Source: Rhizobium bangladeshense
GTDB lineage: Bacteria > Pseudomonadota > Alphaproteobacteria > Rhizobiales > Rhizobiaceae
Direction: 5' to 3'
Assembly: GCF_001662075.1 (NCBI RefSeq)
Contig: NZ_LYPL01000013.1
Location: 124,001-188,000, forward strand
DNA length: 64,000 bases
The position numbers and the translations under genes were made by a program. How positions within the stretch are numbered: position 1 is the stretch's first letter; the number at the start of each line of letters is the position of its first letter. The notes under the pieces were generated by a model. It was not told the origin of the DNA. It searched no databases and worked only from the letters and a program-made list of their open reading frames with translations. This document shows, one piece after another, positions 17,455-26,653 of this stretch.

Positions 17455-18489
17455 GTGAAATTCAGTGCCATTCTGTGCGGGTGCGGAGCTATGTCCAAAG
17501 GTTGGTTGCGCGCCATCGCGTCCAACCCAGATCTCGCCGATTCCATCACCATCGTCGGCCTCGTCGACCTCAACCGCGAGACGGCGCAAAATCTCGCCGC
17601 CGAGTTCGGCCTCGACAGCGCCGTCATCGGTTCGGATCTCTCCGAGGTCATCGCGGCGACGAATGCCGATCTGGTCTTCGACATCGTCATTCCGTCCGCC
17701 CGTTACGATGTCGTGTCGACCGCACTCAAGGCCGGCTGCCATGTGCTCAGCGAAAAGCCGATGGCCGCCTCGCTTGCCGAGGGGGCCGCGCTGATCGATC
17801 TCGCCGCCGAGACCGGCCGAATCCACGCCGTCATCCAGAACCGCCGCTTCATCTCCGGCATCCGGCGCCTGCGCCGTTTCGTCGACAGCGGCGCCATCGG
17901 CGATCTCACCGCCATTCATTGCGACTTCTTCCTCGCGCCGCATTTCGGCGGTTTCCGCGAGGAGATGGACAATGTGCTGCTTCTCGACATGGCGATCCAC
18001 ACCTTCGATGCCGCGCGTTACGTCACCGACAGGAAGCCGCTGGCCGTCTATTGCGTCGAGCGTAATCCTGCGGGCTCGTGGTACCGGCACGGCGCCTCTG
18101 CCAATGCCATCTTCGAATTCTCCGACGACATGGTCTTCACCTATCGCGGCTCCTGGTGCGCCGAGGGCGAACGTACCAGCTGGGAAAGCCAGTGGCGTCT
18201 CGTCGGCTCGAAGGGGATGCTGACCTGGGATGGCGAGGAGAGTTTCAAGGCGACCGTGGCCGGCGAGGAGCCCGGCCTTCTGCGGGGCTCTGCTGCCGTA
18301 AACGTTCCCGGACCTGAGCACGATGCCGAAACCCACGGCCACGCCAGCGTCATCGCCGATTTCATTGCAGCGATCCGAACCGGCAAGCAGCCCGAAACGG
18401 TCAATTCCGACAATATCAGAAGCCTCGCCATGGTCTTCGGCGCGATCGAAAGCGCCAAGACCGGCCGGCGCATCGAAATTTCAGCATAG
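17455..18489 (+). CDS. Gfo/Idh/MocA-family oxidoreductase, cluster C
   Basis: A 344-aa NAD(P)-dependent oxidoreductase with a GTG start at 17455, set by the site TTGGAGGA four bases upstream. The Rossmann motif is ILCGCGAMSKGW and the catalytic EKP is in HVLSEKPMAAS. It has the C-terminal alpha/beta substrate domain. Family members oxidise sugars, inositols and amino sugars. It is the first gene of the operon controlled by the LacI operator and lies 11 bp before an isomerase/epimerase gene, so the pair probably carries out oxidation and isomerisation of the imported sugar or cyclitol. Confidence 0.92.
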   Translation: MKFSAILCGCGAMSKGWLRAIASNPDLADSITIVGLVDLNRETAQNLAAEFGLDSAVIGSDLSEVIAATNADLVFDIVIPSARYDVVSTALKAGCHVLSEKPMAASLAEGAALIDLAAETGRIHAVIQNRRFISGIRRLRRFVDSGAIGDLTAIHCDFFLAPHFGGFREEMDNVLLLDMAIHTFDAARYVTDRKPLAVYCVERNPAGSWYRHGASANAIFEFSDDMVFTYRGSWCAEGERTSWESQWRLVGSKGMLTWDGEESFKATVAGEEPGLLRGSAAVNVPGPEHDAETHGHASVIADFIAAIRTGKQPETVNSDNIRSLAMVFGAIESAKTGRRIEISA

Positions 18490-18500
18490 GATAAAGTGAC

Positions 18501-19403
18501 GTGAGCAACCCTGCAAAATCCATTCGCATCGGCACCATGGTCAGCGGCAACAAGGGCGATGCCGCCGAGCGCATCGGCCAGATTGCCGACCTCGGCTTCG
18601 AGAGCTTCGAGCCCTTCTTCTGGCAGACGACCAAGGGCCAGGATCTCGCCGAGCTCGGCAAACGCTGCCTCGACGCGATCGGTGATCGCGACATCACCAT
18701 CTCGACGCTCGGCATGTTCGGTAATCCGCTGGAAGAGAGCGCAATCGACCTCGAGACCCTGCAGGGCTGGAAAGACTGCATCGACAACGCCCATCATTTC
18801 GGTGCGACCTGCGTTGCCGGCTTCACCGGCCGCATCCGCGGCAAGCCGCTGACCGACAGCTTGCCGCGCTACAAGCAGATCTGGAGCGAGCTTGCCAAGC
18901 GTGCCGCCGACAAGGGCATCAAGATCGCCTTCGAGAATTGCGCCATGGACGGCAACTGGGAAAGCGGCGACTGGAATATCGCCCATAATCCGGATTCCTG
19001 GGAGCTGATCTTCAACGAGACGCCGGATGATCATATCGGGCTGGAATGGGAACCATGCCATCAGATGGTCTATCTGATCGACCCCATGCCGCAGATCCGC
19101 AAGTGGGCGCATAAAATCTTCCACGTCCACGGCAAGGACGCTACCATCCGCTGGGAGGTCATCAAGGAACACGGCATTTTCGGCAAGGAGAAATTCGTCT
19201 TCATGCGCACGCCGGGCTTCGGCGACAGCAACTGGATCGACATCATTTCCGAGCTGCGGCTTGCCGGCTGGTCGGGCTCGATCGACATCGAAGGCTGGCA
19301 TGACCCGGTCTATCGCGACGAACTGGAAATGACCGGCCAGGTCTATGCGCTCAACCACCTCAAGCATGCCCGGGGCGGCGAATTCGTCGTCGATCCGGCC
19401 TGA
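18501..19403 (+). CDS. Sugar phosphate isomerase/epimerase (xylose-isomerase-like TIM barrel)
   Basis: A 300-aa protein with a GTG start (18501) behind AGGATAAAG. The AP_endonuc_2-type barrel shows candidate metal ligands in IAFENCAMDG, GLEWEPCHQ, HVHGKDA and DIEGWHDP. The family covers keto-sugar epimerases, inosose isomerases and inosose dehydratases. Pairing with a Gfo/Idh/MocA oxidoreductase recalls IolG/IolE or sugar C3-oxidation pathways, but the specific reaction is not identifiable. Confidence 0.9.
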   Translation: MSNPAKSIRIGTMVSGNKGDAAERIGQIADLGFESFEPFFWQTTKGQDLAELGKRCLDAIGDRDITISTLGMFGNPLEESAIDLETLQGWKDCIDNAHHFGATCVAGFTGRIRGKPLTDSLPRYKQIWSELAKRAADKGIKIAFENCAMDGNWESGDWNIAHNPDSWELIFNETPDDHIGLEWEPCHQMVYLIDPMPQIRKWAHKIFHVHGKDATIRWEVIKEHGIFGKEKFVFMRTPGFGDSNWIDIISELRLAGWSGSIDIEGWHDPVYRDELEMTGQVYALNHLKHARGGEFVVDPA

Positions 19404-19409
19404 TGACAT

Positions 19410-19440
19410 CGTTGCCGGCAAGGAGGAATTGCCGGCAACG
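19410..19440 (+). promoter_or_regulatory. Perfect 12-bp stem-loop upstream of the binding-protein gene
   Basis: CGTTGCCGGCAA and TTGCCGGCAACG form a perfect 12-bp stem with the loop GGAGGAA. It sits between the isomerase stop codon and the binding-protein start. The loop resembles a Shine-Dalgarno sequence, while the real ribosome site (AAAGGAGGAG) is 3' of it. It may mark an mRNA processing or stabilising point that raises binding-protein synthesis. Confidence 0.65.
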
Positions 19441-19465
19441 GGGATAACCCAAAAGGAGGAGAACC

Positions 19466-20698
19466 ATGGCTATCCGCAAATATGCAATTCTCGGCGCTCT
19501 GGCGCTAGCAGGCGTTTCGTTGTTCGGCCTTTCGGCCAAGGCGGAGGACGTCACCTTGACACTCTGGTCGCTCGATAAGGACACCCAGCCGGCGCCCAAC
19601 CTCGTCAAGGAATTCAACGCCCAAAACAACGGCATCAAGATCGAATACCGGCTGATCCAGTTCGACGACGTCGTCACCGAGGCTATGCGCGCCTATGCCA
19701 CCGGCCAGGCGCCCGACATCATCGCCGTCGACAATCCGGAGCATGCGATGTTCTCGTCGCGCGGCGCCTTCCTCGATCTCACCGACATGATCGCCAAGTC
19801 GACCGTCATCAAGCCGGATAATTATTTCCCCGGCCCGTTGAAATCGGTCGAATGGGACGGCAAATATTACGGCGTGCCGAAAGCGACGAACACGATCGCG
19901 CTCTACTACAACAAGGACATGTTCAAGGCGAAGGGCCTCGATCCGGCGAAGCCGCCGCAGACCTGGGACGAGCTGGTCGAAGATGCGCGCAAGCTGACCG
20001 ACCCCGCCAAGAACATCTACGGTCTCGCATTCTCGGCCAAGGCCAATGAGGAGGGCACCTTCCAATTCCTCCCCTGGGCTCAGATGGGTGGCGGCAGCTA
20101 TGAGCATATCAATGCCGACGGCGCGGTGAAGGCGCTCGGGATCTGGAAGACGATCATGGACGAGAAGCTCGCCTCTCCCGATAGCCTTACGCGCGGCCAG
20201 TGGGATTCGACCGGCACGTTCAACTCCGGCAACGCGGCCATGGCGATCTCCGGCCCCTGGGAACTCGACCGCATGATGCAGGAAGCGAAATTCGACTGGG
20301 GCGTCACCCTGCTTCCGGTTCCCAAGGAAGGAACAGAACGGTCCTCGGCCATGGGCGACTTCAACTGGGCGATCTTCGCCAGCAGCAAACATCCGGCCGA
20401 AGCCTTCAAGGCGCTCGAATATTTCGCCTCGCAGGACGACAAGATGTTCAAGAATTTCGGCCAGCTTCCGGCCCGCTCCGACATCTCGATCCCCGAAACC
20501 GGCCAGCCGCTGAAGGACGCCGCCCTCAAGGTCTTCCTCGAACAGCTGAAATACGCCAAGCCGCGCGGCCCCCATCCGCAGTGGCCGAAGATCTCCAAGG
20601 CGATCCAGGACGCCATCCAGGCGGCGCTGACCGGCCAGATGAGCCCGAAGGATGCGCTCGACCAGGCCGCGGATAAGATCAAGGCTGTCTTAGGCTGA
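19466..20698 (+). CDS. ABC transporter substrate-binding protein (family 1, sugar-type), cluster C
   Basis: A 410-aa periplasmic protein with AAAAGGAGGAGAACC before ATG 19466. The signal peptide covers about residues 1-26 (ALALAGVSLFGLSAKA) and the mature start is EDVTLTLWSLDKDTQPAPNLVKEF. Family 1 signatures include the VPKATNTIALYYNKDMFKAKGLDP segment. It feeds the two permeases encoded 265 bp downstream. The gene is bracketed by hairpins on both sides, which should uncouple its expression level from the rest of the operon. Confidence 0.93.
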   Translation: MAIRKYAILGALALAGVSLFGLSAKAEDVTLTLWSLDKDTQPAPNLVKEFNAQNNGIKIEYRLIQFDDVVTEAMRAYATGQAPDIIAVDNPEHAMFSSRGAFLDLTDMIAKSTVIKPDNYFPGPLKSVEWDGKYYGVPKATNTIALYYNKDMFKAKGLDPAKPPQTWDELVEDARKLTDPAKNIYGLAFSAKANEEGTFQFLPWAQMGGGSYEHINADGAVKALGIWKTIMDEKLASPDSLTRGQWDSTGTFNSGNAAMAISGPWELDRMMQEAKFDWGVTLLPVPKEGTERSSAMGDFNWAIFASSKHPAEAFKALEYFASQDDKMFKNFGQLPARSDISIPETGQPLKDAALKVFLEQLKYAKPRGPHPQWPKISKAIQDAIQAALTGQMSPKDALDQAADKIKAVLG

Positions 20699-20710
20699 GG
20701 CTTGCTCCCC

Positions 20711-20861
20711 CTTCTCCCGCCGGGAGAAGATGCCCGAGGGGCAGATGAGGGGGTGAGGAGCAAAACGGCGAACATCCTGAGCGTAAACGCGAAGGACAAC
20801 CGCCGCCGAAACTCGGCGCCCCTCATTCGGCTGCCGCCACCTTCTCCCCGCTGGGGAGAAG
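20711..20861. repeat. RIME-like paired palindromes in intergenic spacer
   Basis: Two palindromes, CTTCTCCCG/CGGGAGAAG (20711-20729) and CTTCTCCCC/GGGGAGAAG (20841-20861), lie in the 265-bp spacer between the binding-protein and permease genes. The surrounding text (CTCATTCGGCTGCCGCCAC) matches my memory of the Rhizobium intergenic mosaic element (RIME). Such elements are dispersed in Rhizobiaceae, may act as transcript processing or attenuation sites, and are non-coding. Confidence 0.7.
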
Positions 20862-20963
20862 GGACTACCCACCGATGGCGCAACGACCATCAACCATTTC
20901 CTCCCGGCAGGGGCCGCCTCCCGCATTATGCCAGGCGGCCCCGATCGGAGCATCGGAGGACGC

Positions 20964-21866
20964 ATGAAAAGGATCCTGATGAGCGTCAGGGACGGCCGCG
21001 GTTTCGACATCGTGCTCGTCGCTTTTCCGCTCGGCTTTCTGTTCCTGATGGCAGGGCTGCCGCTTATCTACAATGTGGTGATGAGTTTCCAGGAGGTCGA
21101 CATGTTCAGCCTCGGGACCTTCTCGCGTCCTTTCGTCGGCTTCAAAAATTACACCGACCTCTTCGCGCAGCCGGAAACCCTGCCGATCCTCTATAACACC
21201 CTCATCTTCGTCACCGGCTCCATCGCCGGCCAGTTCCTGATCGGCTTCGGCCTGGCGCTGTTTTTCTGGGTCAATTTTCCCGGCGCCTCTTGGATGCGCG
21301 GCCTGTTCCTCGTCTCCTGGGTCATGCCCGGCCTCGTCGTCGGCGCCATCTGGAACTGGATTCTTTCCGGCGATTTCGGCGTATTGAATTTCATCCTCAG
21401 GGAAAGCGGTATCATCTCCGGCAATATCTTCTGGCGCTCGGACCCGCATTATTCACTTTATGCCGTCATCATCGCCAATATTTGGCTCGGCACCTCGTTT
21501 AACATGATCCTGCTGTCCGTCGGGCTCGCCGGCATTCCGGCCGATCTCTACGAAGCGGCCGAACTCGACGGCGCCAATATCTGGCAGCGCTTCTGGACGA
21601 TCACGCTGCCGATGATGCGCTCGACGATCGGCGCGATCATCGCGCTCGGCCTGATCTTCACCTTGCAGCAGTTCGATCTCTTTGCCGCGATCACCTCAGG
21701 CGGGCCGAACAATTCGTCGAACGTCACGCAATATTGGGCCTGGGATCTTTCCTTCCGGCAATACGACTTCGCCAAGGGCGCGACGATCTCCGTGATCATG
21801 ATCGTCTTCGTCATGTTCGCCTCCGTCGTCTATGTCCGCTCCACACGTCATGAGGTGCGCGGATGA
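20964..21866 (+). CDS. ABC transporter permease (MalF-type), cluster C
   Basis: A 300-aa permease; ATG at 20964 preceded by CGGAGGACGC. About six TM helices, with the EAA loop DLYEAAELDGANIWQRFWTITLPMM. Length is standard for rhizobial CUT1 permeases. The stop overlaps the next permease by 4 bp (ATGA). It is separated from its binding-protein gene by the RIME-like repeats but has the same orientation and no other promoter that I can see. Confidence 0.93.
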   Translation: MKRILMSVRDGRGFDIVLVAFPLGFLFLMAGLPLIYNVVMSFQEVDMFSLGTFSRPFVGFKNYTDLFAQPETLPILYNTLIFVTGSIAGQFLIGFGLALFFWVNFPGASWMRGLFLVSWVMPGLVVGAIWNWILSGDFGVLNFILRESGIISGNIFWRSDPHYSLYAVIIANIWLGTSFNMILLSVGLAGIPADLYEAAELDGANIWQRFWTITLPMMRSTIGAIIALGLIFTLQQFDLFAAITSGGPNNSSNVTQYWAWDLSFRQYDFAKGATISVIMIVFVMFASVVYVRSTRHEVRG

Positions 21867-22693
21867 GCACGACCACGAACCGCGACCGGCTGATGCTGGT
21901 AATATCGATCGTCATGGCGGCGATCTATCTCTTCCCGCTCTACTGGATGTACATCACGGCGTTGAAAGGCGGCTCGGAGATGTTCGCCACGCCGCCGAGT
22001 TTCTGGCCGGCAGCACCCCAATGGAGCACCTACACCTATGTGTGGGAAAGCCGCGGCATGGGTCGCTATCTCTGGAATTCGCTGGTCATCGCGCTGGGCT
22101 CGGTAGCGCTGATCACGCTGCTCGGCGTGGGCTGCGCCTATGTGCTCGCCAGATACCGTAACGTCTGGGTGGACATCGGTCTGTTCCTGATCCTGATGCT
22201 GCAGGTCCTGCCGGCCTCGCTGATGATCACGCCGATCTTCGTCGGATTCTCGCAGATCGGCATGCTCTCGTATCCGCGGCTTGCCGTCATCATCGCGGTG
22301 GCGGCCAAGAGCATGCCTTTCTTCGTCATTCTGGTGCGCGCCACCTTCATGAGCGTTCCCCAGGAGTTGGAAGAGGCGGCCCTCGTCGACGGCAATTCGC
22401 GCGTCGGCGCCTTCTTCAACATCGTGCTGCCGCTCGCCCGCAACGGCATCCTCGTCAGCGCCATCCTGATCTTCATGCAGGCCTTCGGCGAATTCGTCTA
22501 TTCGAAGTCGATGATCCAGGCAGTCGATCTTCAGCCGGCAAGCGTCGGTCTCAACTCCTTCATGGGGCCGAACACCAACGAGTGGAACAACATCATGGCC
22601 TACGCGACGATGTATGTGACGCCCATCCTCGCCATCTTCGTTCTCTTGCAGCGCCGCATCGTATCCGGCCTCACCTCTGGAGCCCTCAAATGA
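21863..22693 (+). CDS. ABC transporter permease (MalG-type), cluster C
   Basis: A 276-aa permease with an N-terminal helix (LMLVISIVMAAIYLFPLYWMYITALKG), five further helices and the EAA loop ELEEAALVDGNSRVGAFFNIVLPLARNG. It pairs with the preceding MalF-type subunit. Its stop codon overlaps the ATPase start by 4 bp. Confidence 0.93.
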   Translation: MSTTTNRDRLMLVISIVMAAIYLFPLYWMYITALKGGSEMFATPPSFWPAAPQWSTYTYVWESRGMGRYLWNSLVIALGSVALITLLGVGCAYVLARYRNVWVDIGLFLILMLQVLPASLMITPIFVGFSQIGMLSYPRLAVIIAVAAKSMPFFVILVRATFMSVPQELEEAALVDGNSRVGAFFNIVLPLARNGILVSAILIFMQAFGEFVYSKSMIQAVDLQPASVGLNSFMGPNTNEWNNIMAYATMYVTPILAIFVLLQRRIVSGLTSGALK

Positions 22694-23760
22694 CCACGCA
22701 GATCGAGCTCAGAGGCGTCAACAAATATTACGGCGCCTTCCACGCCCTGAAGAATATCGACCTGTCGATCGCCAAGGGTACTTTCGTCGCGCTTGTCGGC
22801 CCTTCGGGCTGCGGCAAGTCCACATTGCTGCGCTCGCTTGCCGGTCTTGAAAGCATTTCGACCGGCGACCTCCGGATCGCCGGCGAGCTGATGAACGGCG
22901 TGCCGCCGCGCAAGCGCGACGTCGCCATGGTCTTCCAGTCTTATGCGCTCTATCCGCACATGACCGTCGAGGATAACCTGACCTACAGCCTGCGCATTCG
23001 CGGCATCGCCAAGGCGGAAGCCAAGAAGGCGGCAGAGGAGGTGGCGGCGACAACCGGTCTTTCGCATCTCCTCAAGCGTTATCCGCGCGAACTGTCCGGC
23101 GGCCAGCGCCAGCGCGTCGCCATGAGCCGCGCCATAATCCGCCATCCCAAAGCCTTCCTGTTCGACGAGCCGTTGTCCAACCTCGATGCGGCGCTGCGTG
23201 TCCATATGCGCAAGGAAATTCGGTCGCTGCACGACCGGCTGAACGCAACCTTCGTCTATGTCACGCATGATCAGGTCGAAGCGATGACCATGGCCGATCA
23301 TGTGGTGGTGATGCGCGACGGCATCATCGAGCAGCAGGGCGCGCCGCTCGATCTCTATGACCGGCCGGCAAACCGCTTCGTCGCCGGCTTCATCGGTTCG
23401 CCGGCGATGAATTTCGTTCCGGCGATCGTCGCGGAAGGCGGCAGGAGCCTGATCCTGGATTTCGGCGCCGTGAAGCAGAGGCTTGCCATCAACCGCGCCA
23501 TCGAGCCCGGACGCAAGCTCATCGCGGGTGTCCGGCCTGAACATATCGAGGTTGTCGCTCCCGGGCAGGGCAGTTTCGACGTGCCGATTGCCTTCGTCGA
23601 ATCGACCGGCTCCTCGACCTTCATCGTCGCGGCGACGGAGCCGGAGCTGACGATCGTCGAGACACGCCGAGACAGGGTCAAAACGGGAGACATGATCGGC
23701 CTTTCGGTCGATCCGGCTCAGATCCATCTTTTCGATGCGTCGACGGACCGGTTGATATAA
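22690..23760 (+). CDS. ABC transporter ATPase (MalK/UgpC-type), cluster C
   Basis: A 356-aa ATPase; ATG at 22690 overlaps the permease stop. Walker A is GPSGCGKST (37-45), the Q-loop is VFQSYALYPHM, the signature is ELSGGQRQRVAMSRAI, Walker B is AFLFDEPLSNLD and the switch is VTHDQVEAMTMADH. The C-terminal MOP-like domain has GVRPEHIEVV. It energises the cluster C importer and is a second candidate to serve the ATPase-less importer at 47-52 kb. Confidence 0.95.
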   Translation: MTTQIELRGVNKYYGAFHALKNIDLSIAKGTFVALVGPSGCGKSTLLRSLAGLESISTGDLRIAGELMNGVPPRKRDVAMVFQSYALYPHMTVEDNLTYSLRIRGIAKAEAKKAAEEVAATTGLSHLLKRYPRELSGGQRQRVAMSRAIIRHPKAFLFDEPLSNLDAALRVHMRKEIRSLHDRLNATFVYVTHDQVEAMTMADHVVVMRDGIIEQQGAPLDLYDRPANRFVAGFIGSPAMNFVPAIVAEGGRSLILDFGAVKQRLAINRAIEPGRKLIAGVRPEHIEVVAPGQGSFDVPIAFVESTGSSTFIVAATEPELTIVETRRDRVKTGDMIGLSVDPAQIHLFDASTDRLI

Positions 23761-23872
23761 CAACCGGTGGACAGGGCCGGCGGTCGGCTTCATAAAACCA
23801 TCATCGGCCTCTGCGAAGGGATTGCTTCCGCACGAGTCCCTTACGTAACATCTGCAGCATCCGGATCTTCAC

Positions 23873-24706
23873 ATGGCATCCTCCCCGGTATCCGCGCGTC
23901 TTTCGCCGACCGCGTCGCCCCGCCTCGTCGTTCTCGCCGAAGCCGTCTTGAAAGCGGGCGAAACCGCCCGCGCCTCGCTTCGGCGGCGGACATCGGCGGA
24001 AATGCTGGCCAAGGCGCCGCGCGACTATCAGACCGAGATCGATGTCGCCGTCGAGCGGATCATCGTCGACGAAATGACCAGGGCCTTTCCTGATTACGCG
24101 ATCCAGGGCGAGGAAGCCGTCGGCAACCGCACGGCCGGGCCGGACATGCCGACCATCTACATCGACCCGATCGACGGCACCACCAATTACGCCTGGGGCG
24201 TCCCGCATTTCGGCATGACGATCGCGATCGCCGAAGGCGGCAGGCTGGTGGCCGGCGTCGTCTATGACGCCATGCAGGACGAGCTGTTCAGCGCCGAGCA
24301 CGGCTGCGGCGCCTATCTTGATGGCGAGCGCATCCGCTGCGCCGCTGTCGGCGATATCGAAAACGTGCTCATCGGTGCCGGGCTGCCGATCCCTGGCCAG
24401 GTCAAGGCGGTGGCGGAAGAAACCTATTTCAACGCGATCAAGCGTCTGATGGCCAACACGGCCGGTGTGCGCCGTCTCGGCTCGGCGGCTTTGTCGATCG
24501 CCTATGTCGCCTGCGGCCGGCTGGACGGCTTCTTCGAGGATGGGCTTTCGATCCATGATTTCGGCGCCTCGGCGCTGATGGTCGAGGAGGCGGGCGGCAT
24601 CGTCACGCGTTTTTCCGGCGCCGAGGTCGACGGCAAGGGCGATATACTCGCCGCCAGCAAGGCATTGCATCCCTGGCTCAAGCAAGGCTTTCTGACGACG
24701 GCGTGA
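23873..24706 (+). CDS. Inositol monophosphatase family protein, cluster C
   Basis: A 277-aa IMPase-superfamily phosphatase. Motifs: GEEAVG (first metal Glu), IDPIDGTTNYAWG, and HDFGASALMVEEAGG in place of the classical WDxAAG, which keeps the Asp ligand but loses the Trp. It follows the ABC operon by 112 bp, without a clear promoter, so co-transcription is likely. It ends only 5 bp before the convergent cluster D ATPase gene. The substrate is unknown; a sugar or cyclitol phosphate fits the operon. It is the second such gene in the first 25 kb. Confidence 0.9.
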   Translation: MASSPVSARLSPTASPRLVVLAEAVLKAGETARASLRRRTSAEMLAKAPRDYQTEIDVAVERIIVDEMTRAFPDYAIQGEEAVGNRTAGPDMPTIYIDPIDGTTNYAWGVPHFGMTIAIAEGGRLVAGVVYDAMQDELFSAEHGCGAYLDGERIRCAAVGDIENVLIGAGLPIPGQVKAVAEETYFNAIKRLMANTAGVRRLGSAALSIAYVACGRLDGFFEDGLSIHDFGASALMVEEAGGIVTRFSGAEVDGKGDILAASKALHPWLKQGFLTTA

Positions 24707-24711
24707 TTGTC

Positions 24712-25791
24712 TTAAACCGGCAAGAGACGCCCAGCCTCCGCAGCGTCTTTAACCGGTGTCGACTGATGAACGAGCGCATTGTCGCGGAAGACGAAAAAGC
24801 TCCCGAAGCCCGGCTCAACCCTCATCCCGGTCCGGACGCGGTCGTCCGGCGCCACCATGGCTTTCAGGCGGCTGCCATCGGCAAGATCGACATCGACCAT
24901 CTTGTGGGTGCCGAAATCGACGATACGATGGACGGTCCCGGCATCCGGCCGGTCCGAGAGTTGAATCGTCAGCGCTTCCGGACGGGCGGCCAGCGTCACC
25001 GGCCCGTCTTCGACCGGAACAGCAAGTGGAAAGAGCGGATGTTCGCAGACGCCGTTCCTGGCGCGGCTCTGGACGAAATTCATCGAGCCGATGAACCCGG
25101 CGACGAAGGCCGTCTGTGGCTGCCGATATATGATGCTCGGCGGCGCGATCTGCTCGGTGCGTCCGTCGCGCATGACAACAATGCGGTCGGCAAGCGCCAA
25201 GGCCTCGTCCTGGCCGTGGGTGACGAAGAGCGTGGTGATGCCGAGGCGCTGCTGGATATCGCGCACTTCCTCCCTGAGCCTTTCGCGCAGGTGCTGATCG
25301 AGGCTGGCGAAGGGCTCGTCGAGCAGAAGGACCTTGGGCTCGAGCACCAGCGAGCGGGCAAGCGCCACGCGCTGCTGCTGCCCACCCGACAATTGCGTCG
25401 TCATCCGGCGCCCGTAATCGCCAAGGCCGACCAGCGTCAAAGCGTTCTCGACGCGCTCACGGATTTCGGATTTCGGCAGCCGGGGGAGCTTCAAGCCGAA
25501 GGCGATGTTGTTGAAGACATCCATATGTGTCCAGAGGGCATGGCTCTGGAACACCATTCCCGTCGGGCGTCGCTCGGGCGGCAGGCTCGTTACGTCACTG
25601 GCATCGATGCGGATCGTTCCGCCGCTCGGCCGCTCGAAGCCGCCGATCATCCTCAGAAGCGTCGACTTGCCGGAGCCGGATGGGCCGAGCAGGCAGACGA
25701 GTTCGCCGTCGCCGACTTCCAGGGAGAAGTCGCGAACGGCAAATGTGGTCCCGAACAGCTTCGAAACGCCTTCGATCGCCAGATGTGCCAT
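24712..25791 (-). CDS. ABC transporter ATPase (PotA/FbpC-type), cluster D
   Basis: A 359-aa ATPase; ATG at 25791 preceded by GGAAGGA. Walker A is GPSGSGKST (36-44), the signature is QLSGGQQQRVALARSL, Walker B is VLLLDEPFASLD and the switch is FVTHGQDEALALADR; the switch region reads THGQ rather than THDQ. The C-terminal TOBE-type domain is present (LAARPEALTIQL). It belongs to the group that serves iron, spermidine, thiamine and 2-aminoethylphosphonate importers. It is the last gene of a four-gene minus-strand operon. Confidence 0.93.
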   Translation of the reverse strand: MAHLAIEGVSKLFGTTFAVRDFSLEVGDGELVCLLGPSGSGKSTLLRMIGGFERPSGGTIRIDASDVTSLPPERRPTGMVFQSHALWTHMDVFNNIAFGLKLPRLPKSEIRERVENALTLVGLGDYGRRMTTQLSGGQQQRVALARSLVLEPKVLLLDEPFASLDQHLRERLREEVRDIQQRLGITTLFVTHGQDEALALADRIVVMRDGRTEQIAPPSIIYRQPQTAFVAGFIGSMNFVQSRARNGVCEHPLFPLAVPVEDGPVTLAARPEALTIQLSDRPDAGTVHRIVDFGTHKMVDVDLADGSRLKAMVAPDDRVRTGMRVEPGFGSFFVFRDNALVHQSTPVKDAAEAGRLLPV

Positions 25792-25825
25792 GCTCAAATC
25801 CTTCCCTGTTTTGACGCGCGGCGCC

Positions 25826-26653
25826 TCACGCGCCAAAACCTCTCGCAAAGGCGCCGGTGCCGACCACGCGGCGCGCAAACATCAGCGCGATGAAGGACGG
25901 CACCCACAGCATGACCGAGAGCACCGCGCCGTATTGCACGACGATCTGATTGTTGATGAAGCTGATCATCAGCACCGGCATCGTGCGGACCTGAGGCGCG
26001 CCGATCAACCAGGCGCCTTCGGTCTCGTAGAAGGTGCCGACGAAGGTCAGGAGCAGTGCGGCTGATATCGTCGGTGCGGCCTGCGGCAGCGTGATCGACC
26101 AGAAGACGCGCAGCGGCGTGGCGCCCGCGTCGCGCGCCGCCTCCTCCATGCGCCGGTCGACATTTTGAAAGGCCGCCACCGGAATCCAGATCATCAGCAT
26201 CAGCGTGCCGACGAGCTGGATCAGCACGACGCCCCAGAAGGTGCTGATCAGGCCGAGCTGCAGGAAAATGCCGGCAATGGCGACGAGCAAGCCAAATTTC
26301 GGAAAGGCATGCGATGCGAGGAACGAGAGGAACAGAATGTCCCTGCCGGGAAAGCGCATGCGCGCGAAGGCGTAAGCCGCAGGAAGGCAGATGATGGCGG
26401 AAAGAATGGTCACCGTGGTCGTCAGGCGCAGGCTGAGGAGCAGCGCGTCCCAGACATCCGGACGCGCCAGCGTCTGACCCCAGAAGCGCAGGCCGAACTG
26501 CTGCGGGATGACCGAAGGATAACGCCAGACCTCCGTAAAGGCCCATGTGCCGACGACGATGAGCGGCAGCGCGATGAACAGGGTCAGCAGGCATGCAAAG
26601 ACGAGGCCGACCCAATCGAAGCGGAGCGCGATGCCCGGTTTGGCCGTTCTCAT
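25826..26653 (-). CDS. ABC transporter permease (PotC/PhnV-type), cluster D
   Basis: A 275-aa permease with about six helices (TM1 near 17-40) and the EAA loop MEEAARDAGATPLRVFWSITLPQAAPT, in the AxDxGA form characteristic of iron/polyamine/phosphonate importers rather than sugar importers. It overlaps the preceding permease by 4 bp and lies 34 bp before the ATPase gene. Confidence 0.92.
   Translation of the reverse strand: MRTAKPGIALRFDWVGLVFACLLTLFIALPLIVVGTWAFTEVWRYPSVIPQQFGLRFWGQTLARPDVWDALLLSLRLTTTVTILSAIICLPAAYAFARMRFPGRDILFLSFLASHAFPKFGLLVAIAGIFLQLGLISTFWGVVLIQLVGTLMLMIWIPVAAFQNVDRRMEEAARDAGATPLRVFWSITLPQAAPTISAALLLTFVGTFYETEGAWLIGAPQVRTMPVLMISFINNQIVVQYGAVLSVMLWVPSFIALMFARRVVGTGAFARGFGA

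Noticed and set aside
17455..24706. Cluster C as a myo-inositol (iol) catabolic operon
   Set aside because: An oxidoreductase and an isomerase-type barrel are present, but iolC, iolD and iolB homologues are absent and the importer is not of the inositol CUT2 type.
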